NCBI RefSeq assembly: GCF_000297395.2
Contig: NZ_HF570108.1
Coordinates: 5,503,700-5,567,699 of the forward strand
DNA length: 64,000 bases
Reading direction: 5' to 3'
Source: Micromonospora lupini str. Lupac 08
GTDB taxonomy: Bacteria > Actinomycetota > Actinomycetes > Mycobacteriales > Micromonosporaceae
A program made the translations under genes and the position numbers. The notes beneath the pieces are model-generated. The model saw only the letters and a program-made list of their open reading frames with translations, searched no databases and was not told the origin of the DNA. How positions within the stretch are numbered: position 1 is the stretch's first letter; the number at the start of each line of letters is the position of its first letter. Below, one piece after another: positions 31,791 through 39,606 of this stretch.

Positions 31791-32249
31791 ATGAGCGACG
31801 ACCACGAGAGCACCCTCGGCCACATCGAGACCGAGGTGGCCCTGCTGATGCGCTTCGGCGAGGCCACCCGCCGGGCCACCGGCACCGACGAGCACCGGGT
31901 GCTGGACCGGGCGGCGTACGTCATCCTGCGGCACCTGGACTCCGCCGGCCCGCAGAACGTCTCCGCCCTCGCCGCGCGACTCAACCTGGACGGCTCGACG
32001 GTGACCCGGCAGGTCTCCGCCCTGCAACGCGACGGCCTGATCGTCCGCGCCCCCGACCCGACGGACGGCCGCGGCACCGTCATCTCCCCCACCCCGGCCG
32101 GGCTACAGCGGATGGCCGCCGTGCAGGCCGCCCGCACCCGGCTCTACGGTGACATGCTTGCCGACTGGAGCGCCGAGGACCGGGCCAGCCTGGCGACCCT
32201 GCTGGGCCGCCTCAACCACGCCCTGGTGAACCGCAACCGCCACCGCTGA
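31791..32249 (+). CDS. MarR-family regulator
   Basis: A 152-residue winged-helix repressor. The core is LDRAAYVILRHLDSAGPQNVSALAARLNLDGSTVTRQVSALQRDGLIVRAPDPTDGRGTVISPTPAGLQRM, covering helix-turn-helix and wing, with flanking dimerisation helices. It probably represses the divergent MFS exporter and itself through the two palindromes and is released by a transported compound. The ATG at 31791 lies six bases after TATCAT with no ribosome binding site, so translation is probably leaderless. Downstream is GC-rich repetitive DNA with no gene. Confidence 0.9.
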   Translation: MSDDHESTLGHIETEVALLMRFGEATRRATGTDEHRVLDRAAYVILRHLDSAGPQNVSALAARLNLDGSTVTRQVSALQRDGLIVRAPDPTDGRGTVISPTPAGLQRMAAVQAARTRLYGDMLADWSAEDRASLATLLGRLNHALVNRNRHR

Positions 32250-32434
32250 CCGCACCGCCGCAGACCGCACCGCCGCAGGCCGCCGCAGGCCGCGCAGGCC
32301 GCGCAGGCTGCACCGCCGCAGGCCGCCGCAGACCGCCGCAGGCTTGATTCGTTTGCGACATCAGCTCCATAGCGCTCGAACGAGGCCCGGCCTGCCCGGC
32401 GGCGGCGCGCCCGACCACCCGACCACCGCCGACG
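32250..32434. other. low-complexity CCGCAGRCCGC stretch
   Basis: From 32250 to about 32345 the sequence is a loose run of CCGCAGGCCG / CCGCAGACCG units with no regular period. The rest up to 32434 holds nothing recognisable. Together with the minisatellite this makes the 383-base gap between the convergent MarR and symporter genes. Confidence 0.6.
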
Positions 32435-32606
32435 CGGCCCGCCCAGCCCACACCGACCCGGCCCGCCCAGGCCACACCGACCCGGCCCGCCCAGCCCACA
32501 CCGACGCGGCCCGCCCAGCCACCGACCGCACCGACCCGGCCCGCCCAGGGCGCACCGACGCGGCCCGCCCAGCCCACACCGACGCGGCCCGCCCAGCCCA
32601 CCGACC
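32435..32606. repeat. 24-base tandem repeat (minisatellite), seven units
   Basis: Each unit starts CGGCCCGCCCAG and ends ACACCGACS or similar. Units start at 32435, 32459, 32483, 32507, 32537, 32561 and 32585; the fourth is 30 bases and the last 22. The period is a multiple of three, so both strands read as repeats (ARPAHTD on plus, WAGRVGV on minus), but neither frame has a start with a ribosome binding site. It lies between two gene ends. Confidence 0.85.
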
Positions 32607-32632
32607 ACGTCGGCGGCCGGGCGGGCCGGAGG

Positions 32633-34282
32633 TCAGGCGACCGGTTCGCGGGCCGAGTCGGCGTCGCGCTCGACGCCGGGGGTGACCCGCGGGTCGCCCT
32701 CGTCGGCGAAGTAGTCGTCCGGTGTGGTGCCGTCGACGCCCTCGGGCGCCTTGGCGGCCCGCAGGATCAGCGTCAACAGGGCGGCGACCGCCAGGTTGAC
32801 AAGCACCGCCACGATGCCCACGTAGATCGTCTTGGGCGTGTCGAAGCCGAACTTCTCCAGCGGGAACGCGGACCCGCCGAAGTGCTTCTTCGTCGGGCTG
32901 GCCACCTGGTAGAGCATCCACATGCCGAGCCCCATGCCGGCGACCCAGCCGGCGATCAGGGCGGTCCGGTGGAACCAGCGGGTGTAGAGGCCCAGCGCCA
33001 CGGCCGGCAGCGTCTGGAGGATGATCACGCCGCCGATGAGCTGGAGGTCGATCGAGAACTGCGGGTCGAGGAACACGATGCAGGCCACGGCCCCGACCTT
33101 GACCACCAGCGAGGTGATCTTCGAGACGTTCGCCTCCTGCGCCGGGCTGGCGTCCCGCTTCAGGTACTCCTTGTAGATGTTGCGGGTGAACAGGTTCGCC
33201 GCCGCGATCGACATGATCGCCGCCGGCACCAGCGCGCCGATGCCGATCGCCGCGTACGCGACGCCGGCGAACCAGTCCGGGAACTGCTTGTCGAACAGCA
33301 GGGGCACGATCGTGTTGTTGTCGACGCTGCCCGCCGACGCTCCCGGCAGCGGCTTCACCCCGGCCGCGATGGCCATGTAGCCGAGCAGCGCGATCAGACC
33401 GAGCAGCAGGCTGTACGCCGGCAGTGCCGACATGTTGCGCTTGATCACGTCGCGGTTCCGGCTGGCCAGCACGCCGGTGATGCTGTGCGGGTAGAGGAAC
33501 AGGGCCAGCGCCGAGCCGAACGCCAGCGTGACGTACTGCAACTGGTTGTTGCCGTTGAGCAGGATGCCGTCGTTCGGGCTCGGTGACGCCTGGAACTTCG
33601 CGTCCGCCGCGTCGAAGATGTCGCCCCAACCGCCCAGCTTGTACGGCAGGTAGATGACCGCCACCAGGATCACGATGTAGATCAGGCTGTCCTTGACGAA
33701 CGCGATGAGCGCCGGTGCGCGCAGCCCCGACTGGTAGGTGTACGCGGCCAGGATGGCGAACGCGATGATGATCGGCAGGTGCCGGGCCACGGTGCTCTCA
33801 CCCGTGACGCCCATCGTCTTGAGGACGGCCTCGATGCCCACCAGTTGCAGCGCGATGTAGGGCATCGTGGCGACGATGCCGGTGATCGCGATCAGCAGCG
33901 CCAGCACCGGCGAGTCGAAGCGCGTACGGACGAAGTCGGCCGGGGTGACGAAGCCGTGCCGGTGCGAGACCGACCAGAGCCGGATCAGCACCAGGAAGAC
34001 CAGCGGGTAGACGACGATCGTGTAGGGCACCGCGAAGAACCCGGCCGCCCCGGCGCCGAACATCAGCGCCGGCACCGCGACGAAGGTGTACGCGGTGTAG
34101 AGGTCACCGCCGACCAGGAACCAGGTGATCCAGCCGCCGAAGCTGCGCCCGCCCAGGCCCCACTCGTCGAGGTGCGCCATGTCCTTCGGCCGCCGCCAGC
34201 GCGCGGCCACGAAGCCCATCGCGCTGACCAGCAGGAACAGCAGGGAGAAGACGATGATCTCGGTGAGATGGTCGCGCCACAT
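32633..34282 (-). CDS. sodium:solute symporter, monocarboxylate-uptake type
   Basis: A 549-residue membrane symporter of the SSS family with about 13 helices. Diagnostic parts are LGGRSFGGWITWFLVGGDLYTAYTFVAVPALMFGAGAAGFFAVPYTIVVYP and VTPADFVRTRFDSP near the N-terminus, then VKDSLIYIVILVAVIYLP and PHSITGVLASRNRDVIKRN, and ALVPAAIMSIAAANLFTRNIYKEYL for the sodium-binding region. It resembles the monocarboxylate transporter group (MctP/MctC) for acetate, propionate, pyruvate or lactate. The start shares one base with the stop of the DUF3311 gene upstream, so the two are coupled. The tail after residue 510 is acidic and probably cytoplasmic. Confidence 0.88.
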   Translation of the reverse strand: MWRDHLTEIIVFSLLFLLVSAMGFVAARWRRPKDMAHLDEWGLGGRSFGGWITWFLVGGDLYTAYTFVAVPALMFGAGAAGFFAVPYTIVVYPLVFLVLIRLWSVSHRHGFVTPADFVRTRFDSPVLALLIAITGIVATMPYIALQLVGIEAVLKTMGVTGESTVARHLPIIIAFAILAAYTYQSGLRAPALIAFVKDSLIYIVILVAVIYLPYKLGGWGDIFDAADAKFQASPSPNDGILLNGNNQLQYVTLAFGSALALFLYPHSITGVLASRNRDVIKRNMSALPAYSLLLGLIALLGYMAIAAGVKPLPGASAGSVDNNTIVPLLFDKQFPDWFAGVAYAAIGIGALVPAAIMSIAAANLFTRNIYKEYLKRDASPAQEANVSKITSLVVKVGAVACIVFLDPQFSIDLQLIGGVIILQTLPAVALGLYTRWFHRTALIAGWVAGMGLGMWMLYQVASPTKKHFGGSAFPLEKFGFDTPKTIYVGIVAVLVNLAVAALLTLILRAAKAPEGVDGTTPDDYFADEGDPRVTPGVERDADSAREPVA

Positions 34283-34524
34283 CAGCGGCCTCCCCGCTTC
34301 TTCGTCATCTGGTAGACAAGCGTCGTCGTCGTGACGCCGAGCAGGATCCAGGCCAGTTGCAGCCAGTAGTAACGCGGGAACCCGAAGATCCGGGGCGCGT
34401 CACCGTTGAAGAACGCCGGGATCAGCGGCACCACGATGGGGAGGAAGAGCAACCAGTTCCAGGGACTGTGGTCCTTCGCCCGGGTCGGCGCCGTGGTGGG
34501 CGCCTCCGGTTCCGGTGCAGGCAT
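34282..34524 (-). CDS. DUF3311 small membrane protein
   Basis: An 80-residue membrane protein with two hydrophobic helices (WNWLLFLPIVVPLIPAFFN and YYWLQLAWILLGVTTTTLVYQMTKK) after a Pro/Ala-rich start. DUF3311 proteins regularly precede SSS symporters, in the same way DUF485 proteins precede acetate permeases, and are thought to assist them. GGAGGTG lies six bases ahead of the ATG at 34524. Stop and next start overlap by one base (TGATG). A CRP-like site lies about 60 bases upstream of this start. Confidence 0.8.
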   Translation of the reverse strand: MPAPEPEAPTTAPTRAKDHSPWNWLLFLPIVVPLIPAFFNGDAPRIFGFPRYYWLQLAWILLGVTTTTLVYQMTKKRGGR

Positions 34525-34580
34525 CTGACACACCTCCGGGGAGTCGTGGCACGCGATGTGACGGCCGGAGGCTACGACTC

Positions 34581-34596
34581 TGTGACTGCCGTCACG
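34581..34596 (-). promoter_or_regulatory. CRP/GlxR-like binding site
   Basis: TGTGA (34581-34585), six bases, TCACG (34592-34596), matching the TGTGA-N6-TCACA consensus of CRP-family activators at nine of ten positions. It is placed 57-72 bases upstream of the DUF3311/symporter operon, as expected for control of a carboxylate transporter by cAMP signalling. The role is inferred. Confidence 0.5.
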
Positions 34597-34616
34597 ATCA
34601 GCGCGTGGACGGCTCT

Positions 34617-34651
34617 GCGCCGAACGGCGCACGGGCTGCGCCGAACGGCGC
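34617..34651. repeat. two copies of a short hairpin
   Basis: GCGCCGAACGGCGC occurs at 34617-34630 and again at 34638-34651. Each copy folds on itself (GCGCCG/CGGCGC). They lie just past the stop of the RNase H/phosphatase gene and probably end its transcript. Confidence 0.5.
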
Positions 34652-34689
34652 GACCGGGCGGTCGACCGGATGGGTCGGGGTGTGCCGGC

Positions 34690-35853
34690 TCAGAGGGCGG
34701 CGAGGTGCGCGGTGTCGTTCACCGTGCGTACCGCGATGCCGCCGTCGGGCCACAGGTCGAGCACCGAGATGCCGGCCGCGTCCAGGAAGAGCCGGTGCAG
34801 GAAGGCGTCACTGGCGGCGAGGGCGTCGCGCAGCGCCAGCTTGATCGGCGAGACGTGCGAGACGACCACAACGGTCTCCCCGGGGTACGCCTTCGGCAGC
34901 GCGTCGACGACCCGGTGGACGCGTTCGGCGACCTGCGTGAACGACTCCCCGCCCGGCGGGGCGATCCGCGGCGAGGCGAGCCAGGCGTCCATCTCCCCCG
35001 GCCACTGCTGGCGTACCTCGGCGAAGGTGCGCCCCTCCCACTGGCCGAAGTCGCACTCGATCAGGTCGGCCTCGGTGCGTACCGGCACGTCGCCATCGAC
35101 AGCCCCGGCGATCGCCGCCGCGGTGGCCGTACACCGGGACAGGGGTGAGCTGAGCACGGCCGCGACGGACGGGGCCAGCGCGGCCACCCGGGCGCCTGTG
35201 GCGCGGGCCTGGGCCCGGCCGCGCTCGGAGAGTGGCACGTCGCCGCGGCCGGAGTAGCGGCCCTGCTCGGTGTACGCGGTCTCGCCGTGCCGCACGAGGA
35301 TCAGGCGGGTGGCCGTGAAGCTCGGGCGCGGCTCCCAGGAGGCCGGCGCGGTCGCCGGGTCGCTGCCCGTCGACGCGCCTCCGGCCGGGGCGCTGGCCGA
35401 GGCCGGTGCGCCGAGGGAGGCCGGCGGCGGGGTGGGTCGGCCGGCGGCGGCGTCCATGGCGGCGTTGGCGAGCGCGTCGGCGTGCCGGTTCTGGTCGCGG
35501 GGGATCCAGGTGAAGCGGACCGCGCCGAAGCGGCCCACGAGCGTGGCCGCCTGGGCGGCGAGCGGGCGCAGGCCCGGGTGCTTGATCTGCCACCGGCCGC
35601 ACATCTGCTCGACCACCAGCTTGGAGTCCATCCGGACGTCCACCTCGGCGGCGCCCACCTCGGCGGCGGCCCGCAGACCGGCGATCAGGCCCTGGTACTC
35701 GGCGACGTTGTTTGTCGCCGTGCCCAGCGACTCGGAGCGCTCGGCGAGCACCTCGCCGGTCTCCGAGTCACGCACCACCGCGCCGTAGCCGGCCGGGCCC
35801 GGGTTGCCCCGGGACCCGCCGTCGGCCTCGACGACGACCACGCGCGGCGCCAC
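34690..35853 (-). CDS. bifunctional RNase H / histidine phosphatase
   Basis: A 387-residue fusion protein like mycobacterial Rv2228c. Residues 1-140 are a type I RNase H (VEADGGSRGNPGPAGYGAVV, the catalytic ATNNVAEYQGLIAGL, VRMDSKLVVEQM and RDQNRHADALAN). A linker rich in Ala/Pro follows. Residues 180-387 are a CobC-like histidine phosphatase with LVRHGETAYTEQGRYSG, SSPLSRCTATAAAI, ECDFGQWEGRTF and VVVSHVSPIKL. It removes RNA from RNA-DNA hybrids; the phosphatase half acts on alpha-ribazole phosphate in related enzymes. It lies three bases downstream of the zinc-ribbon gene in a conserved actinobacterial operon. Confidence 0.92.
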   Translation of the reverse strand: MAPRVVVVEADGGSRGNPGPAGYGAVVRDSETGEVLAERSESLGTATNNVAEYQGLIAGLRAAAEVGAAEVDVRMDSKLVVEQMCGRWQIKHPGLRPLAAQAATLVGRFGAVRFTWIPRDQNRHADALANAAMDAAAGRPTPPPASLGAPASASAPAGGASTGSDPATAPASWEPRPSFTATRLILVRHGETAYTEQGRYSGRGDVPLSERGRAQARATGARVAALAPSVAAVLSSPLSRCTATAAAIAGAVDGDVPVRTEADLIECDFGQWEGRTFAEVRQQWPGEMDAWLASPRIAPPGGESFTQVAERVHRVVDALPKAYPGETVVVVSHVSPIKLALRDALAASDAFLHRLFLDAAGISVLDLWPDGGIAVRTVNDTAHLAAL

Positions 35854-35856
35854 GAC

Positions 35857-36594
35857 CTACAGGCCCGACTCGTTGGTACGGACCATGATCCGCCGGCAGT
35901 CCTCGCAGCGGACCACGTCGTCGGGGGCGGCCTTGCGGATGCGGGCCAGGTCGGCGCCGGAGAGGTCCAGCCGGCAGCCGCCGCAGCGGCCGGCGGTGAG
36001 CAGCGCCGCGCCCAGCCCGGTGTCCGCGCGGATCTTGTCGTAGAGGGTGACCAGCTCGGCCGGGAGGTCGGCCGCGAGCGGCTGCCGGGCGCCCCGCTTG
36101 AACTCCTCCTCCTTGGCGATCTCGGCCAGCGCGTCGTCGCGGCGCTGTTCGGTGGCGGCCCGCTTCTCCCGGGTGTCGGCCAGCCGCTGCTCCACGCCGT
36201 CCAGCACGCCCTGCGCGGTCTCCCGCTGCTCCATGAACTCCAGCTCGGCGTCCTCCAGGTCACCCTGGCGCCGGTTGAGCGAGGCCAGCTCGTGCTGGAG
36301 CGCCTCCAGCTCCCGGGCCGGGCCGGTGCCGGCGGCGAGCCGGTTCTGGTCCTTCTCCTTGCGGGCCCGCACCTGCTCGACGTCCTTCTCCAGGCGGGCG
36401 ATGTCCCGGTCCAGGTCGTCGACCGCGACCTGGGCGCGAACCCGCTCGTCCTCCAGCGACGACAGCTCCCGGGCCAGCGCCTCCAGTTCGGCCCGCTCCG
36501 GCAGCGACCGGCGGCGGTGCGCGAGCTGGGCGAGGTTGGTGTCGATCGCCTGAAGGTCGAGCAGGCGGCGCTGGACCTGGGGGTCAGCCTTCAC
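35857..36594 (-). CDS. zinc-ribbon coiled-coil protein (Rv2229c-like)
   Basis: A 245-residue protein of mostly long coiled coil (residues 15-165, for example LARELSSLEDERVRAQVAVDDLDRDIARLEKDVEQVRARKEKDQNRL) ending in a C4 zinc ribbon: AGRCGGCRLDLSG and VVRCEDCRRIMV. The architecture resembles CT398/FlgZ-like proteins. The role is unknown; a scaffold binding nucleic acid or RNA polymerase has been suggested for relatives. GTG at 36594 overlaps the end of the Nif3-like gene by 11 bases. It sits between Nif3 and RNase H genes as in mycobacteria (Rv2228c-Rv2230c order). Confidence 0.88.
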   Translation of the reverse strand: MKADPQVQRRLLDLQAIDTNLAQLAHRRRSLPERAELEALARELSSLEDERVRAQVAVDDLDRDIARLEKDVEQVRARKEKDQNRLAAGTGPARELEALQHELASLNRRQGDLEDAELEFMEQRETAQGVLDGVEQRLADTREKRAATEQRRDDALAEIAKEEEFKRGARQPLAADLPAELVTLYDKIRADTGLGAALLTAGRCGGCRLDLSGADLARIRKAAPDDVVRCEDCRRIMVRTNESGL

Positions 36595-37456
36595 GGTCGG
36601 GCTCCTTGTCGTCCACAACGGGTGCGGCGGCGTGCACGGTCCACGGATCGGTGTCCAGGTCGGACACCAGCGTCTCGACGCCCGGCGCCTCTCGCAGGAG
36701 GGCGGCCAGGTCGTCCAGCCACGGTCGTTCGGTCGCCCAGTGGGCGGCGTCGATCAGGGCGGGACCATCGGCGGCGAGGTGTTCGCTGGCCGGATGGTGC
36801 CGCAGGTCGGAGGTGAGAAACGCGTCCACCCCGGCGGCGGTCGCGGCGCCGAGGAAGCTGTCCCCCGACCCGCCGCTGACGGCGAGGGTACGAACCATAC
36901 GCCCGGGATCCCCCGCGGCGCGAACTCCCCAGGACGTGACGGGGAGCACGGCGGCGGCGTGCCGGGTCAGCTCGGCGAGGGTCATCGGACGGGGCAACTC
37001 CCCGATCCGGCCGATGCCCCGCTCGTCGCCGTGGGCGGCCGAGCCGGCCGCCGGCCGCTGCAACGGGCGCAGACCGGTCAGGCCGAACCGGGCGGCGAGG
37101 GCGTCGGAGACGCCGGGGGACGCCACGTCGGCGTTGGTGTGCGCCACGTACAACGCGACGCCGGCCCGGATGAGCTGGTGGACGATCCGCCCCTTGACTG
37201 TCGTCGGGGCGACCGACGAGACCCCCCGCAGCAGCAGCGGGTGATGCGCGACGATCATGTCCGCACCGACGGCCAGCGCCTCGGCGACCGTCTCGGGCAC
37301 CACGTCGACCACGCAGAGCACCCGGCGGACCGCTGCGGTCGGCTCGCCGAGCACCAGGCCGACGCGGTCCCACTCCTCGGCCCAGCTCGGCGGATAGCGC
37401 CGTTCCAACTCGGCGACGACGTCCGTCACCGTGGCTGCGGATGCGCTGATGCTCAC
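36584..37456 (-). CDS. Nif3-like dinuclear metal-centre hexameric protein
   Basis: A 290-residue member of the Nif3/YbgI (DUF34) family, which forms a toroidal hexamer with two metals per subunit; some members are labelled GTP cyclohydrolase 1 type 2. Key sequence: PPSWAEEWDRVGLVLGEP, then IVAHHPLLLRGVSSV with metal-binding histidines, VALYVAHTNADVASPGVSDALA, and near the end LTSDLRHHPASEHLAADGPALIDAAHWATERPWL for the second metal set. The cellular role is still debated. The GTG at 37456 lies eight bases after TAAGCT, consistent with leaderless initiation. It is the first gene of the three-gene block. Confidence 0.9.
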   Translation of the reverse strand: MSISASAATVTDVVAELERRYPPSWAEEWDRVGLVLGEPTAAVRRVLCVVDVVPETVAEALAVGADMIVAHHPLLLRGVSSVAPTTVKGRIVHQLIRAGVALYVAHTNADVASPGVSDALAARFGLTGLRPLQRPAAGSAAHGDERGIGRIGELPRPMTLAELTRHAAAVLPVTSWGVRAAGDPGRMVRTLAVSGGSGDSFLGAATAAGVDAFLTSDLRHHPASEHLAADGPALIDAAHWATERPWLDDLAALLREAPGVETLVSDLDTDPWTVHAAAPVVDDKEPDREG

Positions 37457-37550
37457 GGCGGGCCAGCTTACCGGCGCGGGGAGCTTCGGGCGGCGACGCC
37501 CGGCCCGGCCGCGCCGGTCCGTCGACCCGGCCGAGGCGACCGCCGGACGC

Positions 37551-38123
37551 TCAGGCGGCCCGGTACGCGACGGTCCGCAGCGCGGCCAGCGGCATCTGCC
37601 AGGGGAACGCGTGCAGGTGCTGCTCACCGGTCCCGGGCGGGTGCAGGGCGACCACATGGTCACCGAAGAGCACCGTGACGCCCCAGTCGGCCAGCCGGGC
37701 CACGCCGGCCCGGAACGCCGGGTGGGCGGCCATCGCGACATTTGTGTACGGCACCGCGACGATCGGAACGCCCTTGCCCTGCGCCTCGACGAGCAGCCCG
37801 AGGGCGAGGGTGTCGGCGATGCCGGCGGCCCACTTGTTCACCGTGTTCACTGTCGCCGGGCAGACGATCATGGCGTCGGCCGGCGGCAGCACGTCCGGGT
37901 CACCGGGGTTCTTGTAGTGCGTCCGCACCGGGTGCCCGGTCTGCCGGACCAGGGCCGACTGGTCGACGAACTTGGCGCCGTCCGGCGTGGTGACCACGCA
38001 GACGTCCCAGTCGTCCGACTGGGCCAGCTCGACCAGACGACCGACGTGGCGGGCCAGCGGCGAGCCGCAGGCGATGACGTAGAGCACCGCACGGTGCTCG
38101 CTGGTGCGTGGTGCGCCGGTCAT
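37551..38123 (-). CDS. flavoprotein of the PPC-decarboxylase (HFCD) family
   Basis: A 190-residue flavoprotein with FMN-binding fold: VLYVIACGSPLARHVGRLVELA, CVVTTPDGAKFVD, then DAMIVCPATVNTVNKWAAGIADTLALGLL, the signature ACPATxNT-N-K-x-G-I-A-D-x-L of the homo-oligomeric flavin cysteine decarboxylases, and VPYTNVAMAAHPAF. A catalytic histidine equivalent may be in RTHYKN. It is smaller than bifunctional CoaBC and lacks the ligase half, so it probably acts on another peptide or cofactor. ATG at 38123 follows an in-frame TTG. It lies 16 bases downstream of the HTH gene. Confidence 0.8.
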   Translation of the reverse strand: MTGAPRTSEHRAVLYVIACGSPLARHVGRLVELAQSDDWDVCVVTTPDGAKFVDQSALVRQTGHPVRTHYKNPGDPDVLPPADAMIVCPATVNTVNKWAAGIADTLALGLLVEAQGKGVPIVAVPYTNVAMAAHPAFRAGVARLADWGVTVLFGDHVVALHPPGTGEQHLHAFPWQMPLAALRTVAYRAA

Positions 38124-38139
38124 CAAGCCGGCTCCGCGC

Positions 38140-39366
38140 TCATACCCCTACTCCCATGTGCTCAGCCAACTCCGCTATCGGAGAAGGCGGCGCACCACGT
38201 GTGCGACGAAGGACGTCCGACATCACCTCGTGGGCGATCGGCCGGCAGCGGATCTCCGACGGCGCGAGCCGGTCGCCGCGCAGCAGCATCTCGCCGGCGT
38301 TCGCCACGTCGCCGATCTGGGCGTACCCCCGGGCGATGTCGAGCAGGTGGTGGGCGCGGCGCTCGGGCAGCAGCGCGTCGAACGCGGGCTCCACGATGCG
38401 TACGTGCACCTCGACCGCGCGGCCCCCGTCGCCCAGCTCGACGGCGGCGGCGGCCCGGTGCAGCTCGACGTTCGTCGGGCCGAACGAGGTCCAGTAGTGG
38501 TTGTGGTCGCCGCCGAGCAGGGTGGCGGCCTCCTGCGCGCAGTTGATCAGGTCGTCGACGCTTGCCGAGTCGCCGATCCGGGACGCGGCCATCGCACCCT
38601 GCAACAGCAGCATCCCGTAGACGGACAGCCGGGCCGGGGAGACCTCGTTGCTGCCGCCGGGCGCCAACCGGTTGGCGATCTGGACGTTCAGCTCCAGCGC
38701 CGGCCGGGCCCGGCCCATGGCGACCAGGGCGTTGCAGACCCGGGTCGTGGCGATGCCGGCCAGCAGCGGGTCGTCGGCCCGCTGGGCCACCGCCATCGAC
38801 CGGTCGGCGGCCAACCAGGCCAGCTCGAACTCGCCGAGCTTGCGCAGCACCGACGAGGCGATCTGGTAGACCTGCCCGAGCAGGTGGGCCGCCTCCGGCG
38901 CCTGCGTTCCCCCGTACGCGGCGTCGGCCGCCTGAGCGTCGCGCAGCAACTTCGGCAGCGCCCGGGTGAGCATCCCGTAGCGGCCGTACTGGTAGGTGAG
39001 CCAGGCGTGGTTGACGGCCTTGCGCATGTCGTCCAGCGGAGGCGGGTACGGCACGGCGTCGAAGTAGGCGCTCATCGAGTCGTACCGCTCCAGGGCCGCC
39101 CGGATCTCCTGCACCTCGACCTGGTCGATGCAGTTCAGCCCGTCGGTACGCCGCTCCGGGTCCCGGCCCATCAGCAACTGCACGTCCATCTGGAGGATGT
39201 CGGCGATCTCGTAGAGGACGGAGAACTTGTCCAGCCGGCGGACGCCCCGCTCGACCTTGTCCACCCAGCTCTTCGACTTGCCCAGGCGGTCGGCGAAGAC
39301 CTGCTGCGACATCTTGCGTCGGCCCCGCCAGTAGGCCACTCGCCGCCCAATGGGTAGCTCGTCCAT
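38140..39366 (-). CDS. XRE HTH regulator with TPR-like domain
   Basis: A 408-residue regulator. Residues 5-75 form the helix-turn-helix (RRVAYWRGRRKMSQQVFADRLGKSKSWVDKVERGVRRLDKFSVLYEIADIL). The remainder is helical with TPR-like repeats (LGQVYQIASSVLRKLGEFELAWLAADRSMAVAQ, ATTRVCNALVAMGRARPALELNVQIANRL, RRAHHLLDIARGYAQIGDVANAGEMLLRG). This layout is shared with peptide- or pheromone-type regulators, though a ligand is not known. GGAGGG lies eight bases ahead of the ATG. It is divergent from the primase-polymerase-like gene with a 17-base palindrome in the shared region. Confidence 0.88.
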   Translation of the reverse strand: MDELPIGRRVAYWRGRRKMSQQVFADRLGKSKSWVDKVERGVRRLDKFSVLYEIADILQMDVQLLMGRDPERRTDGLNCIDQVEVQEIRAALERYDSMSAYFDAVPYPPPLDDMRKAVNHAWLTYQYGRYGMLTRALPKLLRDAQAADAAYGGTQAPEAAHLLGQVYQIASSVLRKLGEFELAWLAADRSMAVAQRADDPLLAGIATTRVCNALVAMGRARPALELNVQIANRLAPGGSNEVSPARLSVYGMLLLQGAMAASRIGDSASVDDLINCAQEAATLLGGDHNHYWTSFGPTNVELHRAAAAVELGDGGRAVEVHVRIVEPAFDALLPERRAHHLLDIARGYAQIGDVANAGEMLLRGDRLAPSEIRCRPIAHEVMSDVLRRTRGAPPSPIAELAEHMGVGV

Positions 39367-39502
39367 CTCCCCATCCCTCCCCTGCCGTCGCCACCCATCG
39401 GGTGCCGACGATGTCCGCGGGTGCGGCGATCAGTCGTCCGTCTTGAAGTTTTCGCTGGTCGCACAGCCTGTACGTCAGTCGGACAGTCAGTCCTCGTAAC
39501 TT

Positions 39503-39519
39503 TCGTGCAAGTTGCACGA
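39503..39519. promoter_or_regulatory. 17-base palindrome between HTH regulator and prim-pol gene
   Basis: TCGTGCAA (39503-39510), central G, TTGCACGA (39512-39519): perfect eight-base arms. It lies 88 bases from the prim-pol start and 137 bases from the regulator start, and is a likely operator of the HTH protein. GTCAGTC occurs twice just upstream (39474-39494). Confidence 0.6.
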
Positions 39520-39606
39520 GCCGTTCGTCAACCTCAACGATCGTGGGTTACGGCAGTGACGGTGCTCGACATGCGACCTGGCGTTCGCCGGGCCCAACGA
39601 GGGGAG

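Noticed and set aside
32435..32606. CRISPR-like array
   Set aside because: Units are contiguous with no unique spacers, and the unit is only 24 bases and not palindromic; it is a minisatellite.
32344..32685. Repeat protein encoded by the minisatellite
   Set aside because: No start with ribosome binding site or leaderless promoter, and the frame has only simple ARPAHTD repeats.
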